A stretch of 46,526 nt of DNA from CAYWFU01 sp964457585 (GTDB lineage: Bacteria > JACRDZ01), in NCBI GenBank assembly GCA_964457585.1, contig CAYWFU010000017.1, forward strand, positions 1-46,526. The letters are read 5' to 3'. The position numbers and the translations under genes are program-made. A model generated the notes under the pieces. It saw nothing but the letters and a program-made list of their open reading frames with translations. It was not told where the DNA came from and did not search any database. Each line of letters opens with the position of its first letter. The first letter of the stretch is position 1. Below are positions 17,971 to 25,969 of the stretch, one piece after another.

Positions 17971-18402
17971 GTGAATGAAATAGAAGAGATAATTAATATT
18001 TTAAAAGATACTGATATTTATGAATTTAAGTGGGAAAATTCTAAACGCAAGATATTCTTATGTAAATCTGTTGATAGTAAAACAGCTGTTGAACAGATAG
18101 AAATAAAACCTGTTTATAATGATCCAAATGAAAAACCTATACAAATTGAACCTGTTCAAATTAAATCATCAATGGTTGGAACATTTTATTCGGGACCAAT
18201 TGGTTCGGGTAAAAGTTTTGTAACTAAAAATTCATCTATTAAAAAAGGACAGGTTATTGGAATTATTGAAGCAATGAAAGTTATAAAGGAGATTCAATCA
18301 GAAATAGAAGGTGAGATTATTGATATTTATGTGGGAAATGGACAACCGATTGAGTATGGACAGTTTCTATTTGGAGTAATACCGCAGAAAAAAATTGTCT
18401 AA
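17971..18402 (+). CDS. accB: Biotin carboxyl carrier protein (BCCP) of acetyl-CoA carboxylase
   Basis: The 143-residue protein begins with an AccB-like helix (M-N-E-I-E-E-I-I-N-I-L). A linker follows, and then a biotinyl domain with I-E-A-M-K-V-I, where Lys103 would carry biotin; the usual EAMKM Met is Val here. I choose GTG 17971, which has GGAG 6 bases upstream; ATG 17959 is an alternative. The upstream gap (17813-17970) contains the word atttggtgcttg (17897-17908), also found reversed at 23263-23274. The stop codon is directly followed by an inverted repeat. Confidence 0.93.
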   Translation: MNEIEEIINILKDTDIYEFKWENSKRKIFLCKSVDSKTAVEQIEIKPVYNDPNEKPIQIEPVQIKSSMVGTFYSGPIGSGKSFVTKNSSIKKGQVIGIIEAMKVIKEIQSEIEGEIIDIYVGNGQPIEYGQFLFGVIPQKKIV

Positions 18403-18518
18403 TACTACAGCGCTACAGTATGACAGTGCGACAGTGCGATAGAAAGATCGAGAGTGCGAGAGAGCTATAGTGCGATGAATAAAGAACTGTCGCTCTATCG
18501 CTCTATAGCGCTGTAGTA
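18403..18518. repeat. Inverted repeat between accB and accC, starting at the stop codon
   Basis: Left arm tactacagcgctacag (18403-18418) pairs with ctctatagcgctgtagta (18501-18518). The interior is a run of related 8-10 base words (acagtgcga, gagagtgcg, tagtgcgat, cgctctatcg), partly self-complementary. It begins at the first base after the accB TAA and ends just before the accC ribosome binding site. A large RNA hairpin here could uncouple accB and accC expression. Confidence 0.8.
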
Positions 18519-18535
18519 CTAAGGAAAGGGGATTT

Positions 18536-19882
18536 ATGTTTAGAAAGATTTTAATTGCTAATCGTGGAGAAATTGCGCTCAGGATTATTCGAGCTTGTAA
18601 AGAGCTTGGGATAAAAACTGTTGCTGTATATTCAGAAGCAGATCGTGATTCTTTGCATGTACGTTTTGCTGATGAGGATATTTGTATAGGACCAAAAGAA
18701 TCAATAAAAAGTTATCTTAATATCCCAAGTATAATAAGCGCAGCTGAAATAACTGATGCGGAAGCAATTCATCCTGGATATGGTTTTTTATCTGAGAATG
18801 CACACTTTGCTGAAATTTGTGAATCATGTAAGATTAAATTTATTGGTCCATCTTCAGAAACTATCCGAAGAGGTGGAAATAAATCAATTGCAAGAAAAGT
18901 AATGATGGAAGCAGGAGTCCCTGTTATCCCTGGAAGCGAGGGAGAGATAACTAAAGAAGAACAGGCATTAGAAATAGCTAATAGAATCGGTTATCCTGTA
19001 ATTATTAAAGCCTCTGCTGGCGGCGGCGGGAAAGGTATGAGAATCGCTCATACAGAAATAAGTTTAATCAATGCTCTTATGTCAACAAAAGCTGAAGCAA
19101 AAGCGGCATTTGGTTCTGAGGAAGTATATATTGAAAAATATATTGAGGAACCAAGGCATATTGAAGTTCAAATTTTAGCAGATAAATTTGGACATATTAT
19201 TCATCTTGGGGAAAGAGACTGTTCCATTCAAAGACGACATCAGAAATTATTGGAAGAATCTCCCGCTCCCGGCTTATCTGAAGAAATAAGAATGAAAATA
19301 TGCGAAGCAGCTTTAAAAGTAGCTCATACTGTTAAATATGTTTCTGCCGGTACGGTAGAGTTTTTGCTGGATAAACACAATAATTTTTATTTTATTGAAA
19401 TGAATACCCGTGTGCAGGTTGAACATCCTGTAACAGAAATGGTGACAGGAATTGATATTATTAAACAGCAGATTCTTATTGCTGCAGATAGAAAAATAAG
19501 CTATAAGCAGGAAGATATTAAATTTAGCGGATATGCAATAGAATGCAGAATTAATGCGGAGGATTCTGATAATAATTTTATGCCGTCTCCGGGACAGATT
19601 ACAGCATACTTACCTCCTTCAGGACCTGGTGTAAGAGTCGACAGCCATGTATATCAGGGATATACTATTCCCCCATATTATGATTCTATGATTGCAAAAT
19701 TGATTGTAAAAGAAAACACAAGAGCAGAAGCAATTAAGCGTATGGGAAGAGCGCTTGATGAATATATAATAGAAGGGATAAAAACATCTATCCCATTCCA
19801 TGAGAAGATATTGGCAAATGCAGCTTTTCAAGAAGGGAAAATCAATACTAATTTTTTAAGTACTATTATAAATAATGAATAA
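18536..19882 (+). CDS. accC: Biotin carboxylase
   Basis: AccC carboxylates biotin on its carrier protein using ATP and bicarbonate. The 448-residue protein starts F-R-K-I-L-I-A-N-R-G-E-I-A. It carries the glycine-rich ATP-grasp loop S-A-G-G-G-G-K-G-M-R (about 160-169), E-R-D-C-S-I-Q-R-R-H-Q-K, and the E-M-N-T-R-V-Q-V-E-H-P active-site segment. An AAGGAAAGGGG ribosome binding site precedes the ATG. The carboxyltransferase genes accA and accD are not in the window. The same enzyme could also serve the biotin domain of the OadA/PycB protein. Confidence 0.97.
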   Translation: MFRKILIANRGEIALRIIRACKELGIKTVAVYSEADRDSLHVRFADEDICIGPKESIKSYLNIPSIISAAEITDAEAIHPGYGFLSENAHFAEICESCKIKFIGPSSETIRRGGNKSIARKVMMEAGVPVIPGSEGEITKEEQALEIANRIGYPVIIKASAGGGGKGMRIAHTEISLINALMSTKAEAKAAFGSEEVYIEKYIEEPRHIEVQILADKFGHIIHLGERDCSIQRRHQKLLEESPAPGLSEEIRMKICEAALKVAHTVKYVSAGTVEFLLDKHNNFYFIEMNTRVQVEHPVTEMVTGIDIIKQQILIAADRKISYKQEDIKFSGYAIECRINAEDSDNNFMPSPGQITAYLPPSGPGVRVDSHVYQGYTIPPYYDSMIAKLIVKENTRAEAIKRMGRALDEYIIEGIKTSIPFHEKILANAAFQEGKINTNFLSTIINNE

Positions 19883-19896
19883 TAGGAGCAATTAAT

Positions 19897-20967
19897 ATGG
19901 GGATTGCAGAAATAAGAAAAAAAGTAGATGATATTGATGATAAAATTGTTGAACTGTTAAACGATCGAGCTAATCTGGCATTGGAAATAGGGAAAATTAA
20001 GCGTGATAAAGCATTGGAATTTTATGTCCCAGCTAGAGAACAATCTATTTTTACGCGGCTTGAAAATCAAAATAAAGGTCCTTTTCCCAAGAATTCATTA
20101 AAAAGTGTTTATAAAGAAATTATGTCTGCTACCAGAGCAATGCAGTATCCAGTTAAAATTGCGTACTTTGGTCCTGAAGCAACTTTTACCCATATGGCTG
20201 CTCTTAAACAATTCGGGAGTGAAGCTGATTTTATTCCAGTAAAAAGCATTAAAGATGTTTTTATGGAAGTCGAACACGGAAGAGCTAATTATGGAGTCGT
20301 TCCGATTGAAAATTCTACTGAAGGTGTAGTTAACTATACTCTGGACATGTTTATTGATTCCAGTCTGAAAATTTATTCTGAAATTTTTTTGGAAATTTCA
20401 CATTATTTGCTTTCCACATCAGAAATATCAAAAATTAAAAAAGTTTATTCTCATCCGCAGCCTATTGCTCAATGCCGTATCTGGCTTGAAAGCAATTTGC
20501 CAAATGCTAAATTAATAGAAGTATTAAGCACTGCTGAAGCGGCAATTATGGCTAGTAAAGAAAAAAATACAGCGGCAATCGCAAGCAGTCTGGCAGCAGA
20601 TATATATGGATTAAAAATACTTGCAGAACGAATTGAAGATAATGTTGAAAACTTCACCCGATTTTTAATAATAGGAAAGAATATTAATCAGAAGACCAAA
20701 AATGATAAAACTTCAATAATGTTTTCTGTAAAGGATAAAGTTGGAGCTCTTCATAATTCTCTCAGTCCTTTTCAAAAATATAAAATTAACTTAACTAAAA
20801 TTGAATCACGCCCAACCAGAAAAAAAGCGTGGGAATACATATTTTTTGTTGATTTTCAGGGACATGTTGATAATAAAAATGTAAAAAAAGCTTTAATGGA
20901 ATTGGAAAATGAATGCACTTTTTTGAAAGTGTTGGGATCTTATCCGGAATGCAGAGAGAGGGGTTAG
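19897..20967 (+). CDS. pheA: Bifunctional chorismate mutase / prephenate dehydratase (P-protein)
   Basis: The 356-residue protein joins a chorismate mutase domain (residues 1 to about 85, I-R-K-K-V-D-D-I-D-D-K-I-V near the start) to a prephenate dehydratase domain. The dehydratase begins at I-A-Y-F-G-P-E-A-T-F-T-H, with V-P-I-E-N-S-T-E-G-V-V in its active site. A C-terminal ACT regulatory domain follows, with the I-E-S-R-P phenylalanine-binding motif. It makes phenylpyruvate for phenylalanine synthesis, probably with feedback control by phenylalanine. It follows accC by 14 bases with a GGAG site. Its stop codon abuts a repeat element. Confidence 0.96.
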   Translation: MGIAEIRKKVDDIDDKIVELLNDRANLALEIGKIKRDKALEFYVPAREQSIFTRLENQNKGPFPKNSLKSVYKEIMSATRAMQYPVKIAYFGPEATFTHMAALKQFGSEADFIPVKSIKDVFMEVEHGRANYGVVPIENSTEGVVNYTLDMFIDSSLKIYSEIFLEISHYLLSTSEISKIKKVYSHPQPIAQCRIWLESNLPNAKLIEVLSTAEAAIMASKEKNTAAIASSLAADIYGLKILAERIEDNVENFTRFLIIGKNINQKTKNDKTSIMFSVKDKVGALHNSLSPFQKYKINLTKIESRPTRKKAWEYIFFVDFQGHVDNKNVKKALMELENECTFLKVLGSYPECRERG

Positions 20968-21112
20968 AGCATTGACACTAAATTGACAATTGAGCATTGA
21001 GCATTGAAAATTGAGCATTGAGGTTTAAATCCTTTGAAAACATTAGATGTTATTAATATAAATTGAATTTGTGATGCTCAATTCTCAATGCTCAATTGTC
21101 AATTGTCAATGC
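20968..21112. repeat. MITE-like element copy 1 (pheA-hisC gap)
   Basis: The ends are arrays of the words attgagcattga (left) and tcaatgctcaattgtcaat (right), forming terminal inverted repeats. The 60-base core (21010-21069), which contains ggtttaaatcctttgaaaac, matches 23109-23168 with one difference. No open reading frame is inside, so any movement would need an enzyme in trans. It starts directly after the pheA stop codon and ends before the hisC ribosome binding site. Confidence 0.85.
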
Positions 21113-21159
21113 ATTTACCCAGACTTGTGGATAATAGTAAGGGAAAGGAGAGAACCTTA

Positions 21160-22233
21160 ATGTTCAGAAAAAATATTGTAAATATAATACCCTATCGTCA
21201 GGGAAAACCAATTAAAGAAGTTGAACGTGAGTTAGGGATTAAAGACTGTTATAAATTAGCATCCAATGAAAATTTACTTGGTCCATCAAAAAAAGCCTTA
21301 AATGCTATAAAAAAAAATCTAAATGAAATTAACTATTATCCTGATGGAAGCGGATATTATCTGCGGAATGCGTTAAGTTCTAAATTAAATGTTGCTCCAA
21401 ATCAGGTAATTTTAGGTAATGGGTCAGATGAGCTTTTGCAGATTATTGGACTAACTTTTATAAATCCAATGGATGAAGTTATTGTTTCCCCTGAAGGTTT
21501 TATACGCTATCCAATGATTGTAGATATTATGAATGGGAAAAATGTTTTTGTCCCGATGAAAAATTATAAATATAATTTATCTGCAATGCTGGAAAAAATA
21601 AATAATAAAACAAAAATTATTTTTATTGCAAATCCAAATAATCCAACAGGTACAGCAGTTTATGCTGCTGAAATGAATAGTTTTATGAATAAAATCCCTG
21701 AAAATGTAGTAGTGGTTTTAGATGAAGCATATTATGAATTTATAGAAAAAAGTAAATTTTCTGACAGTTTGAAATATATAAGTCAAGATAGAAATGTGAT
21801 TATAATACGGACTTTTTCAAAAATGTTTGGACTGGCAGGACTACGAATAGGTTATGCAATAAGTACCCCTCTTATTATTGAAAATATGAATAAAGTCAGA
21901 TGTCCATTCAATGTTAATTCTATTGCTGAAATTGCAGCAATTGCTGCATTGGATGACAATGAACACATCAAAGAAACAAATAAAATGATTACTGCTGAAA
22001 AAAAATATCTGTATCGTGAATTAGAGAAAATTGGTTTAAAATTTTTGTCCAGTGAGACAAACTTTATTTTAATTCATATTGGTAAAAACGCAATTCCTGT
22101 TTTTGAATCTCTGCTTAAAGAAGGGATAATCGTTCGTCCAATGGGAGTGTATGGATTAGGAGAATGGCTGAGAGTAACTATTGGTACTCACCAGATGAAC
22201 CTGAAGTTTATTAAAAAATTGAAAAGTCTATGA
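21160..22233 (+). CDS. hisC: Histidinol-phosphate aminotransferase
   Basis: This 357-residue PLP enzyme belongs to the HisC branch of class I/II aminotransferases. It transaminates imidazole-acetol phosphate in histidine synthesis and, in some bacteria, also aromatic keto acids. Visible motifs are K-L-A-S-N-E-N-L-L-G-P-S, the N-P-N-N-P-T-G-T segment, D-E-A-Y-Y-E-F, and the PLP-lysine region R-T-F-S-K-M-F-G-L-A-G. I start at ATG 21160 because GGGAAAGGAG precedes it. An upstream in-frame ATG (21088) lies inside the repeat element. Its place after pheA suggests it may supply the last step of phenylalanine or tyrosine synthesis. It overlaps the next gene by 4 bases. Confidence 0.93.
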   Translation: MFRKNIVNIIPYRQGKPIKEVERELGIKDCYKLASNENLLGPSKKALNAIKKNLNEINYYPDGSGYYLRNALSSKLNVAPNQVILGNGSDELLQIIGLTFINPMDEVIVSPEGFIRYPMIVDIMNGKNVFVPMKNYKYNLSAMLEKINNKTKIIFIANPNNPTGTAVYAAEMNSFMNKIPENVVVVLDEAYYEFIEKSKFSDSLKYISQDRNVIIIRTFSKMFGLAGLRIGYAISTPLIIENMNKVRCPFNVNSIAEIAAIAALDDNEHIKETNKMITAEKKYLYRELEKIGLKFLSSETNFILIHIGKNAIPVFESLLKEGIIVRPMGVYGLGEWLRVTIGTHQMNLKFIKKLKSL

Positions 22234-23075
22234 TAATTAAGTTAGAAAATATCAATTTCAACTATAAAACCTCGTCATTTGAAATTTCCGCTTTAAAAAA
22301 TATTAACCTTGAGATTAAAAAAGGTGAATTTGTTGCAATTATAGGATCTAACAGTTCAGGTAAAAGTACACTGGTAAAAATGTTAAATGCTTTGCTTTTA
22401 CCTGATTCAGGTAAAGTAATAATTGACGGATTAGATACATCAATATTATCTAATTTATGGCAGATTCGTCAAAAAGCAGGAATGGTTTTTCAAAATCCTG
22501 AAAATCAGATTGTTGGCTCAACTGTTGAGGAAGATATTGCATTTGGTCTTGAAAATTTCGGCATTGAATTGCCGGAGATGAAGAAACGTATTGAAAATGC
22601 CCTAAAACTTGTTCATATGGAAGAATTAAGACTTTTTTCTCCTCTTGAACTTTCCGGTGGGCAGATGCAGCGTCTGGCAATAGCTGGTATTTTAGCATTA
22701 CAACCGGAAATAATAATATTGGATGAACCAACAAGCCTGCTCGATCCTCAATCTGCAATTGAAATTTTAAATCTCATTCATAAAATAAATAAGCAAAACA
22801 ATATTACAATTATATGGGTAACACAAAATATGGAAGAGATTGTTGATGCAGATAGAATATTGATAATGAACGAAGGGACGCTATTTATTAACAGCAATTT
22901 TGAAAAAATTTTTTCGAAAGAAGGGATTGAAACATTACATTCATTAAATTTAGGATTACCATCCTTAGTTGAACTTTCTTATAGATTGATGAATAATAAA
23001 TTTCCCTTAAAAGAATTTTTTGCAAGAGAAAATGAAATGGCAGAAGCTATAGAATGTATAGTCAAATCTGGATAA
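22230..23075 (+). CDS. ECF-type ABC transporter ATPase (EcfA/CbiO-like)
   Basis: The 281-residue ATPase has Walker A I-I-G-S-N-S-S-G-K-S-T (about residues 37-47), a Q-loop V-F-Q-N-P-E-N-Q-I-V typical of energy-coupling factor ATPases, signature L-S-G-G-Q-M-Q-R, and Walker B I-I-L-D-E-P-T-S. ECF transporters take up vitamins and metal ions. No EcfT transmembrane subunit, second ATPase or substrate-binding component is next to it, so here it is an orphan. It is coupled to hisC through an ATGA overlap. Its stop is followed after 4 bases by a MITE-like element. Confidence 0.9.
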   Translation: MIIKLENINFNYKTSSFEISALKNINLEIKKGEFVAIIGSNSSGKSTLVKMLNALLLPDSGKVIIDGLDTSILSNLWQIRQKAGMVFQNPENQIVGSTVEEDIAFGLENFGIELPEMKKRIENALKLVHMEELRLFSPLELSGGQMQRLAIAGILALQPEIIILDEPTSLLDPQSAIEILNLIHKINKQNNITIIWVTQNMEEIVDADRILIMNEGTLFINSNFEKIFSKEGIETLHSLNLGLPSLVELSYRLMNNKFPLKEFFARENEMAEAIECIVKSG

Positions 23076-23079
23076 ATAG

Positions 23080-23201
23080 CATTGGCAATTGACGATTGAG
23101 CATTGAGAATTGAGCATTGAGGTTTAAATCCTTTGAAAACATTAGACGTTATTAATATAAATTGAATTAAATGCTCAATTGTCAATGCTCAATGCTCAAT
23201 T
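23080..23201. repeat. MITE-like element copy 2 (after ECF ATPase)
   Basis: The element has the same architecture as 20968-21112: attgagcattga words on the left, the 60-base core at 23109-23168, and reverse-complement words at the right end. It lies at the left border of the accessory island, 4 bases after the stop codon of the ATPase gene. Confidence 0.85.
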
Positions 23202-23223
23202 TCTGATTTGTAAAATATATGTT

Positions 23224-23426
23224 ACTCAAGTTGACTGAGTTTTATTTACAAATTTCGATATTCAAGCACCAAATAACAAATAATTACCAAAATTTCAATA
23301 ATCAAACAAACAATTAAGATCAATGAAGAACCTCGCGGCAAGCTGCGAGGTATCTTCTGTCTCTGATAGGAATAATTTATTATTTATATTTGTGCCAATT
23401 CATGGCACTTCCAGATAAATAATAAA
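23224..23426. repeat. Stacked repeats at left edge of accessory island
   Basis: The region contains actcaagttgactga (23224-23238) and the word caagcaccaaat (23263-23274, reverse of 17897-17908). A GC-rich hairpin follows (cctcgc-ggcaagct-gcgagg, 23331-23350). A 104-base element (23323-23426) has the same block order as 593-684: atgaag, ctgataggaata, tgtgcc/ggcac hairpin, then acttccagataaat. The hairpin lies about 120 bases past the end of the radical SAM gene on the minus strand. Confidence 0.6.
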
Positions 23427-23473
23427 TTGTACTTAGTAATTTTATCCCATATATACGCGGTGTCGCAATAGGA

Positions 23474-24916
23474 TTAATGCGAACTCCCTGTTGTTTTTTT
23501 ATCGCTTATTTTGTATAATTCTAAAATATCTAAAATAGATTTATCATTAGTTTGAGATTCAATATTATTAAAATTATTAGATAATATCAATCTCTTAAGA
23601 TTATCTTTTTGCCCCTTATTTAGTGAAGAAATTGTATCATCTAATTTATCTCTATCGCCATTATCTAAATGGGTATTTCTGTAAATTATGAAATTTTCCG
23701 GTAACATAAGTATCTTTATAAATTCTTTTACGTTTCTTCCAAACGCCTTTTCAAAAAATTGTTTTTTCGGCCCAACTACCCCATGTGTAGCAAGTAATAT
23801 ACATTGGACACCTCTTAAATATTTTTTATTCCAATATGTCCCTATATATTTTCTATTTTTACAAAACTCACCATTTATTGGACAATATTTCATCGGGAAT
23901 GACCATATTTTGCTTTTGAGTCCTTTCCTTTCAAATTCCTCATTTAATTCTACATTTATCTTTAATCTTTCATAGAATTCTTTTGGAGTATCATCAAAAT
24001 TAAATAAGATATAATTTGATAAAGTATTGATTCCAAATTCCGCTGCCAATTTCACCTTTTCCATATAAATATTTTTGTATTTTATATTATCAAAAGCTAT
24101 GCGCAAAGGTTTTATAGGAATTTCACTTAATAACTTCATTTTTTCTTTTGTAAGTAATCTGGCATCAATGCCTTGATTAAAATCTACATATCTATCCAAA
24201 TAAATTTTTTTACCACTCGTTTCTGTAATGTATTTTACACCTTTTTTAAAACCAACAGATTTTATTTCATCAATTATTTTTGGAAATTCTTCAGAAGCTA
24301 AGATGTTATTGTCAAGCAGAAGTAAATGTCTTTTTTCTCCAAAGTTACCTTGTATAGCCTTTACTTGCTTCGCAATAGATATGCCATTCAAAAAATGTGG
24401 TTCAATTATTGGTACTGCACAAAATTTACATTTTCTAATACAACCTCTTGTAGCATAAGCAATATAGGAATCATTTGTTGGATAAGAATATTTTAAAAAA
24501 GGATTAAATTTTTGATCGATGATTGAATAATCCGGAAGAATATAATCTATCGTGTCATCATCTTCATAACCCAGTTTACCTTTCTCATTTAATAAACCTT
24601 CGATTATAGTTACATTAATTTCATTCTGTATTTCCCTTTTCATTAAAGTAGCCATCACCCCACCAACAAAAATATCAGAGGTATCTCTGACACTTTTGCG
24701 ATAAAATTTTATTGTTTTAATAGTTCTATTCCAATAAAAAGTGAACAAGGTTGATATATATATTCTATCCCAATGTTGTTCTTTTAATTCTAACGAACAA
24801 CCTTTATAAAAAACTACATTATCCCCTTTTTGTTTATGATAAGTAGATATCTTCATTAATCCCAAAGGTGGATATTTATTTTTGTAATCGGGTTCTATAA
24901 GTAAAATATTTTTCAT
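23474..24916 (-). CDS. Radical SAM protein with B12-binding-like N-terminal domain
   Basis: The 480-residue protein carries C159-xxx-C163-xx-C166 (T-R-G-C-I-R-K-C-K-F-C) for the SAM-binding [4Fe-4S] cluster. Residues 1-130 look like a cobalamin-binding-type Rossmann domain (P-P-L-G-L-M-K-I-S ... I-F-V-G-G-V-M-A-T) without the D-x-H-x-x-G cobalamin-ligand motif. Extra cysteines near residue 350 (K-Y-C-P-I-N-G-E-F-C) could bind something more. The reaction is unknown. It is the last gene of a tight minus-strand operon with two ParB-like proteins, a nuclease and a helicase, 9 bases after the preceding gene. A nucleic-acid modification role is an inference from this context only. Confidence 0.85.
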   Translation of the reverse strand: MKNILLIEPDYKNKYPPLGLMKISTYHKQKGDNVVFYKGCSLELKEQHWDRIYISTLFTFYWNRTIKTIKFYRKSVRDTSDIFVGGVMATLMKREIQNEINVTIIEGLLNEKGKLGYEDDDTIDYILPDYSIIDQKFNPFLKYSYPTNDSYIAYATRGCIRKCKFCAVPIIEPHFLNGISIAKQVKAIQGNFGEKRHLLLLDNNILASEEFPKIIDEIKSVGFKKGVKYITETSGKKIYLDRYVDFNQGIDARLLTKEKMKLLSEIPIKPLRIAFDNIKYKNIYMEKVKLAAEFGINTLSNYILFNFDDTPKEFYERLKINVELNEEFERKGLKSKIWSFPMKYCPINGEFCKNRKYIGTYWNKKYLRGVQCILLATHGVVGPKKQFFEKAFGRNVKEFIKILMLPENFIIYRNTHLDNGDRDKLDDTISSLNKGQKDNLKRLILSNNFNNIESQTNDKSILDILELYKISDKKTTGSSH

Positions 24917-24925
24917 AATGTTAAA

Positions 24926-25969
24926 TCATTTCTGATTTTTTATTCCGACCTTCTTGCAAAAATTGTTAATTTCTTTGCAAATTTTTTCTAATATATATTT
25001 TTTATTACTGTCAGTTTTGATTTCTTCCTTGATTTCCTCAATTTTTTCTAAAGAACAAGAGGTTAGGATATCTGTGACTTTTTTGATGTTATTATAAAAA
25101 CTATCTTTATGTTCAGGATGTCTGTTTTCTGAGACTTCTAAGGCATCATTAAAATCAACTTCATTGTTTAAATACATTTTCTTTGCTTTTTGGTCCTTTA
25201 ATATTTTAGGTAAATTTCTCAAATCTTCTGCACGTTTCAAAGGCTCATTTTTTATTGTTTCAATCACTCTATCAACAATTTCTGGCGATTTTTCAAATAT
25301 TTCAGAATTCTTGGATTTATTTTTTTCCAACACCAGTTGATAAAAATGACTAAATTTCTCCAATGTGGAAACATTGTTTTTTACCATTAAGTCGTGAGCT
25401 TCAATGTGGTCTTTTACAAACTTTTCTGTTTCTGATATTGAATCAGCAATGTCTTTTAATGAATAGCCATAATCAATATTCATCCTTTTAAAATATGCAG
25501 CCTTTTCATAAGTATCCCATTGAGTTTTACCTTTAATATGCCAAGTCCCAAGGATAGAAAATATAATTTTATCATCAGTTTCTGCCGGAATAATCCTTGC
25601 TTTTATATACGACCACAGTAACATTTTTTCTTCATCATTTTCCTCTTTTGCTTTTTTATATAAATGTCTATATGCACATAATCTCGAATTCCCTTCCAAT
25701 ACAATATCCCCTTTGACTAATATCTCATCTATAAGACCACCATGTTTTTTAATGTCTTGATACAAATCCTTAACTGAATCTACCTTGTCCCATAATAATT
25801 TTTCTATATCGTCATCGGAAATATTTTTCCCAGCAAAATTTTGTTTAATTATTGCATTTACTCTCGGATTTTCTTTCCAATAAATTAATTTGAAAATATC
25901 AATTTCCTCTATTATGGTTTGAATTTTTTGTCCATTTACCGCAATTTCATTTTTGCCTTTTTTGTTCAT
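24926..25969 (-). CDS. ParB-like N-terminal domain protein B
   Basis: The 347-residue protein has a ParB/Srx-type N-terminal domain with N-P-R (34-36) and E-G-N-S-R (92-96, in place of the G-E-R-R box of ParB). H-I-K-G-K-T-Q-W-D-T-Y-E-K-A (144-157) stands where canonical ParB has E-N-x-x-R followed by E-x-A. A helix-turn-helix-like stretch (Y-S-L-K-D-I-A-D-S-I-S) follows, then a long helical C-terminus. It is a clear paralogue of ParB-like A (27801-28856). No ParA or parS site is seen, so chromosome partition is unlikely. Its ATG overlaps the helicase stop codon (ATGA). Confidence 0.8.
   Translation of the reverse strand: MNKKGKNEIAVNGQKIQTIIEEIDIFKLIYWKENPRVNAIIKQNFAGKNISDDDIEKLLWDKVDSVKDLYQDIKKHGGLIDEILVKGDIVLEGNSRLCAYRHLYKKAKEENDEEKMLLWSYIKARIIPAETDDKIIFSILGTWHIKGKTQWDTYEKAAYFKRMNIDYGYSLKDIADSISETEKFVKDHIEAHDLMVKNNVSTLEKFSHFYQLVLEKNKSKNSEIFEKSPEIVDRVIETIKNEPLKRAEDLRNLPKILKDQKAKKMYLNNEVDFNDALEVSENRHPEHKDSFYNNIKKVTDILTSCSLEKIEEIKEEIKTDSNKKYILEKICKEINNFCKKVGIKNQK

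Noticed and set aside
18403..18518. CRISPR-like or tandem repeat array
   Set aside because: The words vary in length and sequence and form one large inverted repeat instead of repeat-spacer units.
20968..21112. CRISPR-like array from the repeated attgagcattga words
   Set aside because: The words are short, irregular and inverted between the two ends, with no unique spacers and no cas genes.
23331..23350. Intrinsic terminator for the radical SAM operon
   Set aside because: The hairpin is stable but lacks a following U-tract on the minus strand and lies over 100 bases past the stop, inside a repeat element.
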